DNA of 20,574 bases from JBFFSQ01 sp041572275 (GTDB lineage Bacteria; Pseudomonadota; Gammaproteobacteria; SZUA-229). The notes below the pieces were generated by a model. It did not search any database. It was not told the origin of the DNA and saw only the letters and a list, made by a program, of their open reading frames with translations. Where the stretch lies: contig JBFFSQ010000030.1 in assembly GCA_041572275.1 (NCBI GenBank), positions 1 to 20,574 on the forward strand, written 5' to 3'. The position numbers were made by a program, and so were the translations under genes. Numbering within the stretch: position 1 is the stretch's first letter; every line of letters starts with the position of its first letter. Positions 7,171-15,200 of the stretch are shown piece after piece.

Positions 7171-8454
7171 TTAAAACAGGTGACTGGCCCCCAGGCTCAC
7201 CTGAGTATCCTGATCAGCCACGCCATAACCTACATCGATCCTGACATCCACATTCACAAAAGCGGGTATTTTCCAGCGAATCCCCATACCCACCCCTACC
7301 TTCAACGGCTCATGAGCAATGTCCTCAGCCTGCTCATAGGTACTACCGATATCAATAAAATATAGATAGCGTAAGGTCGGGTAAATCCCTGATGGCATCA
7401 AATATTCAGTGTTCAACAACAATAGGGTATTGCCCTGATAACGATCACGTTCATAACCGCGCAGCCCATTTCTATAATCCAGTGTGTAGGCATAATCACC
7501 CAGCACCAAGTCCGTGGCATGAGCCAGTAGACCGCGCACATTCAGATTATCAAGGGGTCGTGATTTGAAACGATAATAGCTTTGATAAAACAATCGATGA
7601 CGGATGAATTCAGAACTGCTGCCCAGACTGTGGTGAGAAATATCTAACTGGTAACCATAATGCTTACCACCGCGGTTATACAGATACTCATGTACATTTT
7701 GGAAACCAAACTCGGCCGAGATAATCACCGCATCCGCTTCGTCTACAATCAGCTGGCTAACCAACTCTTCGTATTCGCGGCTTTTCATAGCCACACTGGT
7801 CTGGACATAACGACCCTGCTTACGACGGTCGGGTTGCCACCACCTGTGCAGTCTCAAATCAAACGTCCGTTCCAGCTGGTTCTGTAATACGCCACTGGTA
7901 TTGGCTTCGACATTATTCTGATCGGTGAAAGTCGTTTTCAAGCTAAACTGGGAACCCAGTGCATAGGGATAGGTATAACTGAAACGCTGCTTATATTCAG
8001 TCACGCCTTCTTCCTCTCCTACTCGCTCAGTCTCCAGACGCAAACGATGATTCAGTCCCCTGAGATTATCCCAGCGCAACTGCACACCATAACGCCACTC
8101 ATTATCCCGGACACGCAAGCGCGGGATCAGTAGCCAGTAATATTTTTCTTCAACCACAATCACCAGCTCTGCCCACGCAAGACCGGTGTCAGCAGCCAGG
8201 TAATCTTCTTGCAGATAATAGGACACATTCCGGAACAGACCCAGGTCCATAATCGCCTGCGCCGAGGCCTCTATTTTTTTCAGGTCCACTTCATCGCCAA
8301 CAGCAATATACATTTCACGCAACATCACCGAGGGCTGCGTTATTTCATTGCCAACGAAGCGAATAGTATCGATAAGGGTCGCCGCCTGCCCCCCTCTACA
8401 GAACAGGACCAGGACAACGCCAATAATAATCAGCCTGATAAGCGTCCTCCCCAC
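7171..8454 (-). CDS. BamA/TamA-like outer-membrane beta-barrel protein
   Basis: A 427-residue protein with an N-terminal signal peptide (residues about 1-24, cleavage near GGQA|ATL). One POTRA-like unit follows (about 26-85: beta, two helices, beta, including FVGNEI and LGLFRNV). The rest is a C-terminal barrel. Barrel signs are LRWDNLRGLNHRLRLE, the loop-6-like LRGYERD (compare VRGF), and the final strand ending in phenylalanine (LGASHLF). BamA itself has five POTRAs and about 800 residues, so this is a short relative of the D15/surface antigen superfamily, with unknown cargo. The start is GTG with a poor ribosome binding site, inside the last 25 bases of the upstream transporter gene, which indicates translational coupling. 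It converges tightly (12 bp) on moaA with no terminator between. Confidence 0.8.
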   Translation of the reverse strand: MGRTLIRLIIIGVVLVLFCRGGQAATLIDTIRFVGNEITQPSVMLREMYIAVGDEVDLKKIEASAQAIMDLGLFRNVSYYLQEDYLAADTGLAWAELVIVVEEKYYWLLIPRLRVRDNEWRYGVQLRWDNLRGLNHRLRLETERVGEEEGVTEYKQRFSYTYPYALGSQFSLKTTFTDQNNVEANTSGVLQNQLERTFDLRLHRWWQPDRRKQGRYVQTSVAMKSREYEELVSQLIVDEADAVIISAEFGFQNVHEYLYNRGGKHYGYQLDISHHSLGSSSEFIRHRLFYQSYYRFKSRPLDNLNVRGLLAHATDLVLGDYAYTLDYRNGLRGYERDRYQGNTLLLLNTEYLMPSGIYPTLRYLYFIDIGSTYEQAEDIAHEPLKVGVGMGIRWKIPAFVNVDVRIDVGYGVADQDTQVSLGASHLF

Positions 8455-9317
8455 TGATGAACAATTAAGCCGAATAACACAAAACTGCTACCAATTACCA
8501 CCATAACACCCAGACTTTCTGAATTAAAAGCATACCCTACCCATAATGCAGTCACCGGGGTAATCAGCGTAATCAAAGCCACCGTTGATGTCTGCAGACG
8601 CGCCAGCAAAAAGTAATAACTCACAAAACCGACCACGGAGCCCATCACCCCTAAATAAACAATCGAGCCCAGGGCACGCAGTGGCATATGGGCAGGCAAC
8701 TCCCCCACAAACACACTATAGACAATCAAAAACAATGGCAACGAGAATACCAGTCCACCCGTAGTAACAATCAATGCTGGCAACTGGGCATCCAGACGCT
8801 TAATTATTACCGAGCTAGCCGAATGCAACAATACAGATAAAAGTACCGCAGCTATGCCCCAGGCGGCATAGTCACCCAGCTTGATCTGATCAGAAAAGAT
8901 AAGCAGAAGACCAATAACACCACACAGTGCACCGATTATTTTCATTCCGGTCAAACTTTGTTCGTTCAGTAAACGAGCAGCCAGCAGGGCTGTCACCATA
9001 GGTGTCAGGCCAAAAATAACTGAAATTAAGCCGGAAGAAATATACTGGGCACCCCAGTAAACAGGCAGCATGGCACCAAATATAGCCAGCCCTGCGGCCA
9101 TATATACCGCCAGTGCCTGACGATGTAAGGGCAGTTTTTTAAACATAATAAATGTCAGCAGCAACGCCAGAGTCGCACCAATCATCATTCGCAGACTGAT
9201 CCCGAACAGGAAGCCGACGTCCTCACCACTCCATTTAATTGCCAAAGGCGTTGTCGACCAGATCAAAACCACACCCAGATATGCAACACTGATAGCAAAT
9301 ATATTTTTCCTGTCCAC
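8430..9317 (-). CDS. EamA/DMT-superfamily transporter
   Basis: About 295 residues with ten hydrophobic segments in two homologous halves (EamA x2), the layout of drug/metabolite transporters such as YddG, RhtA and YedA, which export amino acids or other metabolites across the inner membrane. Substrate is not readable from the sequence. I chose the GTG at 9315-9317 because GAGGAAG lies 8 nt before it on the minus strand. The protein then begins MDRKNIFAISVAYLG. A 14-residue longer form from TTG at 9357-9359 lacks such a site and would add a polar stretch. It overlaps the barrel gene downstream by 25 bp, so the two probably share an mRNA. Upstream is a leader with a terminator, so expression may be set by attenuation. 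Confidence 0.85.
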   Translation of the reverse strand: MDRKNIFAISVAYLGVVLIWSTTPLAIKWSGEDVGFLFGISLRMMIGATLALLLTFIMFKKLPLHRQALAVYMAAGLAIFGAMLPVYWGAQYISSGLISVIFGLTPMVTALLAARLLNEQSLTGMKIIGALCGVIGLLLIFSDQIKLGDYAAWGIAAVLLSVLLHSASSVIIKRLDAQLPALIVTTGGLVFSLPLFLIVYSVFVGELPAHMPLRALGSIVYLGVMGSVVGFVSYYFLLARLQTSTVALITLITPVTALWVGYAFNSESLGVMVVIGSSFVLFGLIVHQWGGRLSG

Positions 9318-9410
9318 GACTTCAGCTTCCTCAAGAAAATCCCAGTTCAATATCAGCAAGTAGCTAACACTTTTGCCCTCCTGCCTACGTCAACTGCTCC
9401 GCATCCCTCA

Positions 9411-9428
9411 GACATCATGCCAGATGTC
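9411..9428. promoter_or_regulatory. Dyad between leader terminator and transporter gene
   Basis: GACATC and GATGTC form perfect 6-bp inverted arms around a 6-bp centre, just beyond the leader terminator (9438-9475) and upstream of the EamA gene. It may be an operator or a small RNA hairpin. A minus-strand TTGACG (9393-9388) could be the -35 of a second promoter for the transporter, but no convincing -10 follows. Confidence 0.3.
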
Positions 9429-9437
9429 ATAACGGCC

Positions 9438-9475
9438 AAAAAAAAGGCCACAGTTCTAACGAATCTGTGGCCTTT
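9438..9475 (-). terminator. Strong intrinsic terminator upstream of EamA gene
   Basis: On the minus strand AAAGGCCACAG (9475-9465) and CTGTGGCCTTT (9453-9443) form a perfect 11-bp stem with an 11-nt loop, followed by eight consecutive Ts ending at 9438. On the plus strand no T-run follows. No long gene ends just upstream on this strand, so the terminator must close a short transcript or act as an attenuator of the EamA gene. Confidence 0.85.
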
Positions 9476-9497
9476 AAATATCTCGATTAAAATCAGT

Positions 9498-9590
9498 TTA
9501 ATTCATACATCGATGCCACAGGCTATCTGTTGAGTGCCAGCGTAGGCGCACAACCATTACAATAGTTTTCTGTGGTGCTCGAATTTTCAT
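9498..9590 (-). CDS. Possible leader peptide, 30 residues
   Basis: ATG to TAA, 30 codons, between the candidate promoter and terminator of the EamA leader. The peptide begins MKIRAPQKTIV, contains an RLRW stretch at residues 15-18 and a second Trp at 25, and ends WHRCMN. No Shine-Dalgarno is obvious (the bases before the ATG are T/A-rich), which is the main weakness. Its role, if translated, would be regulatory. RLR is also the arrest motif of some macrolide-responsive leader peptides, but that parallel may be chance. Confidence 0.35.
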   Translation of the reverse strand: MKIRAPQKTIVMVVRLRWHSTDSLWHRCMN

Positions 9591-9669
9591 AAAATCAAGA
9601 TTGTGTTAATCAAAAACTTTTGTCAAGATGTAAATCAACAATAATTCTGCAAAGACGGGCAAAACAACA

Positions 9670-10620
9670 ATGACAATCAAAAATATCTGTGTACTGGGCG
9701 GTAGTGGCTTTGTCGGTACCCATATCATCAGCCAACTGTGTTCACAGGGCAAACAGGTCACTGTACTGACACGTCGCAAGGATTATGGCAAACATTTAAC
9801 TGTACTCAACAATGTTAAACTCATCGAAACTGACATTCACGAACAGAGTAATCTCGAAACGCATTTTAAAAATATAGATGCCGTCATCAACCTGGTCGGC
9901 ATACTCAATGAACGTGGTCATAATGGCGATGGATTCAGGCAGGCCCATGTCGAGCTGCCTAGAAAAATCATCAATGCCTGCCATCAGAACAAAGTCAAAC
10001 GTATCCTGCACATGAGCGCCCTCAATGCTGACGCCAATGCTGCACCCAGCAATTACCTGCGCACCAAAGGTGAAGGCGAAAACCATATGCATTCATTTGC
10101 CGGCAACATCCCTGTAACCAGCTTCCGCCCTTCAGTTATTTTTGGTAAAGATGATAGTTTCTTTAATCGCTTTGCCAGCTTACTCAAACTCACACCTGGC
10201 ATTTTCCCGATTGCCTGTGGCTATGCACGCTTTGCACCTGTGTATGTGGGTGATGTTGCCCGCTGTTTCGTCAATGCTCTGGAAGACAAATCCAGCTATG
10301 GCCAGCGTTATAACCTATGCGGCCCTAAAGAATACACACTTAAAGAACTGGTCGAATACACTGCAAAAACCATTGACCTGAAGTGCAAGGTCATCGCCTT
10401 GCCTGATATATTTGCACAAATCCAGGCCCATATCCTGGAATGGGTACCAGGCAAACCCTTCTCTGTTGACAACTTCCAGTCACTTCAGGTCGACAGCGTC
10501 TGCGAACAGGGCAGCGACCTGGCGACAACTACAGCCATTGAAACGATTGTACCCTTCTATCTTGGCCCCCGGCAGCACCGCATACAACAGGACAAACAAC
10601 GCATGAGTGCCCATCGCTAA
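9670..10620 (+). CDS. NDUFA9-like NAD(P)-binding protein
   Basis: A 316-residue extended short-chain dehydrogenase of the atypical type related to mitochondrial complex I subunit NDUFA9. The Rossmann motif is GGSGFVG (residues 10-16). Y129-x3-K133 in NYLRTKGE is at the usual active-site place. FRPSVIFG and the APVYVGDVA segment are typical of the family. In bacteria these proteins are annotated as complex I NDUFA9-family or nucleoside-diphosphate-sugar epimerases; a catalytic role is unproven. It precedes the sensor kinase gene by 3 bp, suggesting an operon. Its plus-strand promoter would overlap the minus-strand leader promoter around 9620-9645. The ribosome binding site is weak. Confidence 0.87.
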   Translation: MTIKNICVLGGSGFVGTHIISQLCSQGKQVTVLTRRKDYGKHLTVLNNVKLIETDIHEQSNLETHFKNIDAVINLVGILNERGHNGDGFRQAHVELPRKIINACHQNKVKRILHMSALNADANAAPSNYLRTKGEGENHMHSFAGNIPVTSFRPSVIFGKDDSFFNRFASLLKLTPGIFPIACGYARFAPVYVGDVARCFVNALEDKSSYGQRYNLCGPKEYTLKELVEYTAKTIDLKCKVIALPDIFAQIQAHILEWVPGKPFSVDNFQSLQVDSVCEQGSDLATTTAIETIVPFYLGPRQHRIQQDKQRMSAHR

Positions 10621-10623
10621 CAT

Positions 10624-12651
10624 ATGCCGCTGTTCAAAAACTCAGAGTTCATACAGTCAATAATCCGTATCAGCATCGGACTATTGACTTATCTATACAT
10701 ATCGTCCGGCATCAGCACAGACTATTTCAATGCTTCTTATGAAACCCTGAGAAACTTTGCTGTCATCTTCTTTTCTTTCAGTTTTATTATTCTAGTTAGT
10801 CTATTCTGGGTACCCGCATCGACTACACGACGCTATCTCTGCCTGGCTTTTGACATTAGCTGCGCCACTTTTTCATCGCATTTATCCGGAGGTGTGAATA
10901 GTGTCTATGTCCTGGTCTATTTATGGATTTATATTGGTTACGGCACTCGCTATGGTAAACCATTTCTCGTTGCTGCAGGTGTCATAACCTTCATCGGCTA
11001 CAATACGCTGATCATTGCAGAAAACGCCTGGAGCACGCTAACACTTGATGCCATTGCTTTTCTGCTGCTGATCATTGCCTTACCCATCTATTTGTATGCT
11101 ATGCATAGACGCTTACAATCAGAAGTCGATGAAGCACGTCATGCAAACAGGGCAAAGACTGAATTCCTCTCAAACATGACCCACCAAATTCGTACGCCCA
11201 TTGGTGGAGTGGTGGGCATGATCGACCTGCTCAATAAAACCAATCTCGATGATCAACAACAGCAGTATCTGCATGCTCTCAGCCAATCCAGCAACGCTCT
11301 GCAGGAAATCATCGAAGACATCGTTGATTTCTCTCAAATCGAACAGGGCAATATATTATTCAGCCACACCAGTTTCCAACCTGGTAATCTCATCGATAGT
11401 CTGGTCAATAGCCTGGCCCCGCTGGCGCATGAGAAAAATCTTGAAATCAACTGTTTCATTGAGGATAGCTTTCCTCAATATGTTTTCAGTGACGCCCAGC
11501 GTCTTCGTCAATTGCTATCCAACCTGTTGCGCCATGTTATCGACAATGCCGTCACAGATAACATCTACATCCACGCATGGGGCGGTGACTTGTTACCGGA
11601 TGGTAACATTCATGCAAACATTGAAATGAGTTTTACCCAGGCAGCCGACACCGAACATATCTACATTAATGATATACCCGAATATGACCAGGCACTGGCT
11701 TTACGAATCGGCTCTCAGCTCACACGACTGATGGGTGGCAATCTCGATCTCCAATACCCTTCAGATTCCCGTCCAACGCTTAGCTTACACTTCAACTGGA
11801 AACCCGATACCCTACAATTTTCAACGCCAATTCCTAACTATAACCATAAAACAGTGCTCATCTATGAAAGCGATGAAAACAACCGCGCTATTCTGGAAAA
11901 TTACTGTAATCGTCTAGGCCTGGAAACCTATTCTGCTCATGGCCATAATAATCTCATCGCCCATATACTCTGGGGCAAGGAAAAGAACAAACATTTCGAT
12001 CTCATCATCATCTGTGAAACACTCAAGACAGGTGGCATCCAAAGCCTGCTTAATCGAATTCGCACAGAAGCGAAGTCGACGGCCCCAATACTATATGCCA
12101 CCTATATAAAAAATATATCACTCACAGAGCCTGACGCCAGTCGTGACATGCAGGCAACCATCACCAAACCCATCGCCTTTGAACAGCTGACGCGGACGAT
12201 TGACCAATTACTATCTACGCGCACTGCATTGGTGTTGCCCCAGCACAATACAGTTCCTTTACACATTCTTATTGCTGAAGACAGTGAAGTCAATGCCAGT
12301 ATCCTCTATGACCACCTTACTGACATGGGCCATAATGTCGACATTGCTACTGATGGCAATACTGCCCTCTACGCCATGCATAAGCACCACTATAATCTGG
12401 TATTTATGGATCTGTATATGCCTAACCTCGACGGCATTGAGGCAACCCAGCAATGGCGCAGCATTGAATCAGATCATCTGGCCCCTTTACCGATCATTGC
12501 GATTACAGCCAAAGCAACTGCCGACATTAAACAACGCTGCCTGGATGCAGGCATGAACGACTTCCTCGCCAAACCTGTTTCAGCCAAACAACTGGCCGAT
12601 GTCATCCATCAATACACCAATACACCTGTATCCAATGACATTCACACATAA
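10624..12651 (+). CDS. RpfC-like hybrid sensor kinase, degenerate catalytic domain
   Basis: 675 residues. Residues 12-160 hold five or six membrane helices. A linker (EARHANRAKTEFLSNM) and an H-box (MTHQIRTP, H187) follow, resembling RpfC, the diffusible-signal-factor sensor. The ATPase region (about 285-390) looks broken: the N-box Asn of NLLxN is His304, and no DxGxG or GxG box is seen, only a remnant ALRIGSQLTRLMGGNLDL. A first receiver-like domain (409-535) has Cys464 at the phospho-Asp position but keeps a Lys (K515). The second receiver (547-665) is intact: E552/D553, D596 in FMDLYMP, T628, K650. There is no C-terminal HPt domain. It may work as a phosphatase, scaffold or receiver for another kinase. 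No rpfF or rpfG is in the window. Confidence 0.82.
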   Translation: MPLFKNSEFIQSIIRISIGLLTYLYISSGISTDYFNASYETLRNFAVIFFSFSFIILVSLFWVPASTTRRYLCLAFDISCATFSSHLSGGVNSVYVLVYLWIYIGYGTRYGKPFLVAAGVITFIGYNTLIIAENAWSTLTLDAIAFLLLIIALPIYLYAMHRRLQSEVDEARHANRAKTEFLSNMTHQIRTPIGGVVGMIDLLNKTNLDDQQQQYLHALSQSSNALQEIIEDIVDFSQIEQGNILFSHTSFQPGNLIDSLVNSLAPLAHEKNLEINCFIEDSFPQYVFSDAQRLRQLLSNLLRHVIDNAVTDNIYIHAWGGDLLPDGNIHANIEMSFTQAADTEHIYINDIPEYDQALALRIGSQLTRLMGGNLDLQYPSDSRPTLSLHFNWKPDTLQFSTPIPNYNHKTVLIYESDENNRAILENYCNRLGLETYSAHGHNNLIAHILWGKEKNKHFDLIIICETLKTGGIQSLLNRIRTEAKSTAPILYATYIKNISLTEPDASRDMQATITKPIAFEQLTRTIDQLLSTRTALVLPQHNTVPLHILIAEDSEVNASILYDHLTDMGHNVDIATDGNTALYAMHKHHYNLVFMDLYMPNLDGIEATQQWRSIESDHLAPLPIIAITAKATADIKQRCLDAGMNDFLAKPVSAKQLADVIHQYTNTPVSNDIHT

Positions 12652-12731
12652 GCTATCCAAAAATTGATTGATTTAAAAACAGCAACCAACTTCGTATACT
12701 TAAGCTAACTATTATTATCTATTTAGCCATC

Positions 12732-13961
12732 ATGCAAATTTACCTGGTAGGCGGAGCGGTTCGCGATCGATTATTAAACTACCCTGTCAAAGAAAAGGAC
12801 TGGGTCGTTGTCGGTGCAACGCCAAAAGAAATGCTGGACCTGAATTATCAACAGGTCGGCAAGGACTTCCCAGTTTTTCTTCATCCAGAGACAAAAGAAG
12901 AATACGCACTGGCACGTACTGAGCGCAAAACATCACCAGGCTATACAGGCTTTTCCGTCCATGCCGCACCGTCTGTCAGTCTTGAAGATGATCTGCTACG
13001 CCGCGACCTCACGATCAACGCCATGGCTGAGGATAGTCAGGGCCAGATCATCGACCCTTTCAATGGCCAGGCCGATCTGAATGCCAGACTGCTGCGTCAT
13101 GTATCACCAGCCTTCGCTGAAGACCCGGTCCGCATACTCCGAGTTGCCCGCTTCGCAGCACGCTACTTTCACCTGGGCTTTAGTGTCGCGGATGAAACCA
13201 TGTCTCTCATGCAGGCCATGGTTAATGCCGGTGAAGTTGATGCGTTAGTAGCAGAGCGCGTCTGGCAGGAAATGGCAAAAGCATTGGGTGAACAACACCC
13301 GGAGCAATTTATTACTGTTCTTAAAAACTGTGGCGCCCTTGAACGCATAATGCCAGAGATCAATTGTTTGTTTGGCATCCCACAACCAAAAAAATACCAT
13401 CCCGAAATTGATACAGGCATTCATTCTTTGATGGTGTTACAACAAGCTGCCAAGTTAACCAAGAGTCGAAAAACTCGCTTTGCTGCACTCTGTCACGACC
13501 TCGGCAAATGCCTCTCACCCAGACACCAACTACCCAGCCACCACGGCCATGAGGAACAGGGAGTTAAAATCATCCAGCAACTCTGTAAGCGTCTCCGCAT
13601 TCCCAATGACTATCGTGATCTTGCCATCATCACCTCGCGCTTCCATTTACATGTTCACCGCGTATTTGAACTTCGAGCCGAAACGCTCTTAAAAACACTG
13701 GAGGGACTGGATGCACTGCGCAAACCTGAACGCTTCGAAGCATTCCTCATTGCCTGTATAGCGGATGCCCGAGGCAGAAAAAACCGGGAAAACATTGACT
13801 ACCCACAAGCGGATTACCTGCGTGAAGCAGCACAGGCCATCAGTACGATCAATATAGAGGAACTAAAACAACAGAATCTGAAAGGCAAAGACATGGCTGC
13901 TGCCATCAGCAACTTGCGTATTCAGGCCATCCAGAATATTCCCCACACAGGCAGAAGCTAA
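12732..13961 (+). CDS. cca: Multifunctional CCA-adding tRNA nucleotidyltransferase
   Basis: A 409-residue class II CCA enzyme that adds or repairs the 3' CCA of tRNA. GGAVRD (7-12), RRDLTINAM (90-98) and EDPVRILRVARFAARY (130-145) are the head and neck signatures. An HD phosphohydrolase domain (HPEID at 223, CHDLGK 254-259, HHGHE) is present as in the gammaproteobacterial enzymes of about 410 residues. The first carboxylate of the usual DxD (E. coli D21/D23) is Glu21 here (EKDW), a conservative change. A TATACT at 12695-12700 may be its -10. Its last 4 bases overlap the end of the converging vanZ-like gene. Confidence 0.97.
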   Translation: MQIYLVGGAVRDRLLNYPVKEKDWVVVGATPKEMLDLNYQQVGKDFPVFLHPETKEEYALARTERKTSPGYTGFSVHAAPSVSLEDDLLRRDLTINAMAEDSQGQIIDPFNGQADLNARLLRHVSPAFAEDPVRILRVARFAARYFHLGFSVADETMSLMQAMVNAGEVDALVAERVWQEMAKALGEQHPEQFITVLKNCGALERIMPEINCLFGIPQPKKYHPEIDTGIHSLMVLQQAAKLTKSRKTRFAALCHDLGKCLSPRHQLPSHHGHEEQGVKIIQQLCKRLRIPNDYRDLAIITSRFHLHVHRVFELRAETLLKTLEGLDALRKPERFEAFLIACIADARGRKNRENIDYPQADYLREAAQAISTINIEELKQQNLKGKDMAAAISNLRIQAIQNIPHTGRS

Positions 13962-14359
13962 GGCCTTTTTAAAAGCAGGCGTTTTTCCATCCGAAACAAT
14001 AATCTCGAAAATGGACTATAAGATAACAACCAGGCACACATAACACCGCACATATTTGCCAGCATATCCGCAAATTCAAAATAGCGAACACCTCCTGCAC
14101 CTTGAATATACTCAATAGCTACACCCATGCCAACAAACAACAGCGCTAAAATAATTTTTACACGGGTACTCTGATATATCTGTACAAACCACCCCATTAA
14201 TAAAAAATAAGCCAGGACATGGGCATACTTATCAAAGTATGCAATATTGACTTCAACTGTATCAAAACTAATGGACTCATAAACAACAAAGCCCATCAAC
14301 AAAAAGCCAACTGATAACCACAGCGGTTTTAATTGCAATTGTATGTAATCCTGTTTCAT
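13958..14359 (-). CDS. VanZ-like family membrane protein
   Basis: 133 residues with four predicted membrane helices (about 11-29, 45-62, 68-87, 98-116). The DKYAHVLAYFLLMGWF segment and the VAIEYIQG...RYFEFADMLANMCG segment are typical of VanZ-like proteins. The family is small, membrane-embedded and of unclear function; VanZ itself gives low teicoplanin resistance, which should not be assumed here. It starts 3 bp after uppP ends, so it is probably co-transcribed with uppP, whose product handles the undecaprenyl carrier. Confidence 0.85.
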   Translation of the reverse strand: MKQDYIQLQLKPLWLSVGFLLMGFVVYESISFDTVEVNIAYFDKYAHVLAYFLLMGWFVQIYQSTRVKIILALLFVGMGVAIEYIQGAGGVRYFEFADMLANMCGVMCAWLLSYSPFSRLLFRMEKRLLLKRP

Positions 14360-14362
14360 TAT

Positions 14363-15160
14363 TCAGGCAAACACCATGTATAAAAATAGAGCCAGCACTA
14401 TTCGATAAATCACAAATGGCATCATGCCAATACGTTCAAGCAGCTTCAAGAAGAAATGAATACACAAATAGGCACTTACTCCAGAAATCAATGCTGCCAC
14501 AAACAACGGCTGCATATCCCCAATATTTGCTTGCTCTAAATACTCAAGTGTTTCCAGCCCTCCGGCCAGAACAATCACCGGGATGGATAACAAAAATGAA
14601 AAACGTGCCGCCGCCTGTCGCCCCATACCCATCATCAAAGCGGCTGTCATGGTGACACCGGAACGTGACGTTCCTGGAATCAAGGCAAAGGCCTGTGCCA
14701 CACCTATAACCAGGACATCCTTCCAGCCGATGCTATATTCACTGCGTTGACCACGGCCTCGGCTATCAGCCCACCACAAAAAAGCGGCAAATATCAGTGT
14801 CGTACTCGCAATCACCACAGCCGTACGCAAATGATCTGCAATCAAATCCTTAAAAATCAAGCCTGCCAGCCCTACTGGCACTGTACCCCATAAGACAGCC
14901 CAGGCCAATCTGGCATCATCGCTCATTCCCTTACCGGCCACTGACATCAGCCAGTCTCGACTCATCTTCAGCAATTCATTCCTAAAATATAATATTACTG
15001 CTGTTAACGTGCCAACATGTACTGCAACATCAAATACCAACCCCTGGTCTGGCCAGTCCGTCAAAATTGGTACTAGTATCAAATGCGCCGAACTGGATAT
15101 AGGTAAAAACTCAGTTAAGCCCTGCACAACAGCCAGCACAATAATTTGTAGAAAGTCCAT
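14363..15160 (-). CDS. uppP: Undecaprenyl-diphosphate phosphatase UppP (BacA)
   Basis: A 265-residue polytopic inner-membrane enzyme that dephosphorylates undecaprenyl diphosphate to recycle the lipid carrier for peptidoglycan and surface polysaccharides. Both hallmark motifs are present: GLTEFLPISSSAHL (14-27, catalytic Glu17 region) and PGTSRSG (162-168, essential Arg166). Length matches the family. It lies between midA (41 bp upstream on the same strand) and the vanZ-like gene, likely one minus-strand transcription unit. Confidence 0.97.
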   Translation of the reverse strand: MDFLQIIVLAVVQGLTEFLPISSSAHLILVPILTDWPDQGLVFDVAVHVGTLTAVILYFRNELLKMSRDWLMSVAGKGMSDDARLAWAVLWGTVPVGLAGLIFKDLIADHLRTAVVIASTTLIFAAFLWWADSRGRGQRSEYSIGWKDVLVIGVAQAFALIPGTSRSGVTMTAALMMGMGRQAAARFSFLLSIPVIVLAGGLETLEYLEQANIGDMQPLFVAALISGVSAYLCIHFFLKLLERIGMMPFVIYRIVLALFLYMVFA

Positions 15161-15200
15161 ATTGATCTCTTAATCTAAATTCTTGTTTATCTATCCATTT

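Larger units (their letters stand above)
9438..9626 (-). promoter_or_regulatory. Candidate transcription attenuator leader of the EamA/barrel operon
   Basis: Minus-strand elements in order are: TTGACA (9626-9621) with CACAAT 15 bp downstream as a possible promoter; a 30-codon ORF; and the terminator. Four segments can pair alternatively: 1, GCACCACAG (9578-9570); 2, CTGTGGC (9521-9515); 3, GGCCACAG (9472-9465); 4, CTGTGGCC (9453-9446). Segments 3:4 form the terminator. 2:3 give 7 perfect pairs and would prevent it. 1:2 give 6 pairs and would free segment 3. Segments 1 and 2 lie inside the small ORF (codons 5-7 and 24-26), which is the layout of ribosome-mediated attenuators such as the trp leader. 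The promoter is weak and the pairing has not been tested. Confidence 0.5.

Noticed and set aside
9318..9359. TTG start at 9359 for the EamA transporter
   Set aside because: The GTG at 9317 has GAGGAAG at 8 nt, while the TTG has no comparable site.
9438..9475. Terminator for a plus-strand transcript
   Set aside because: No plus-strand gene ends upstream and the plus-strand side lacks a T-run; the eight Ts are on the minus strand.
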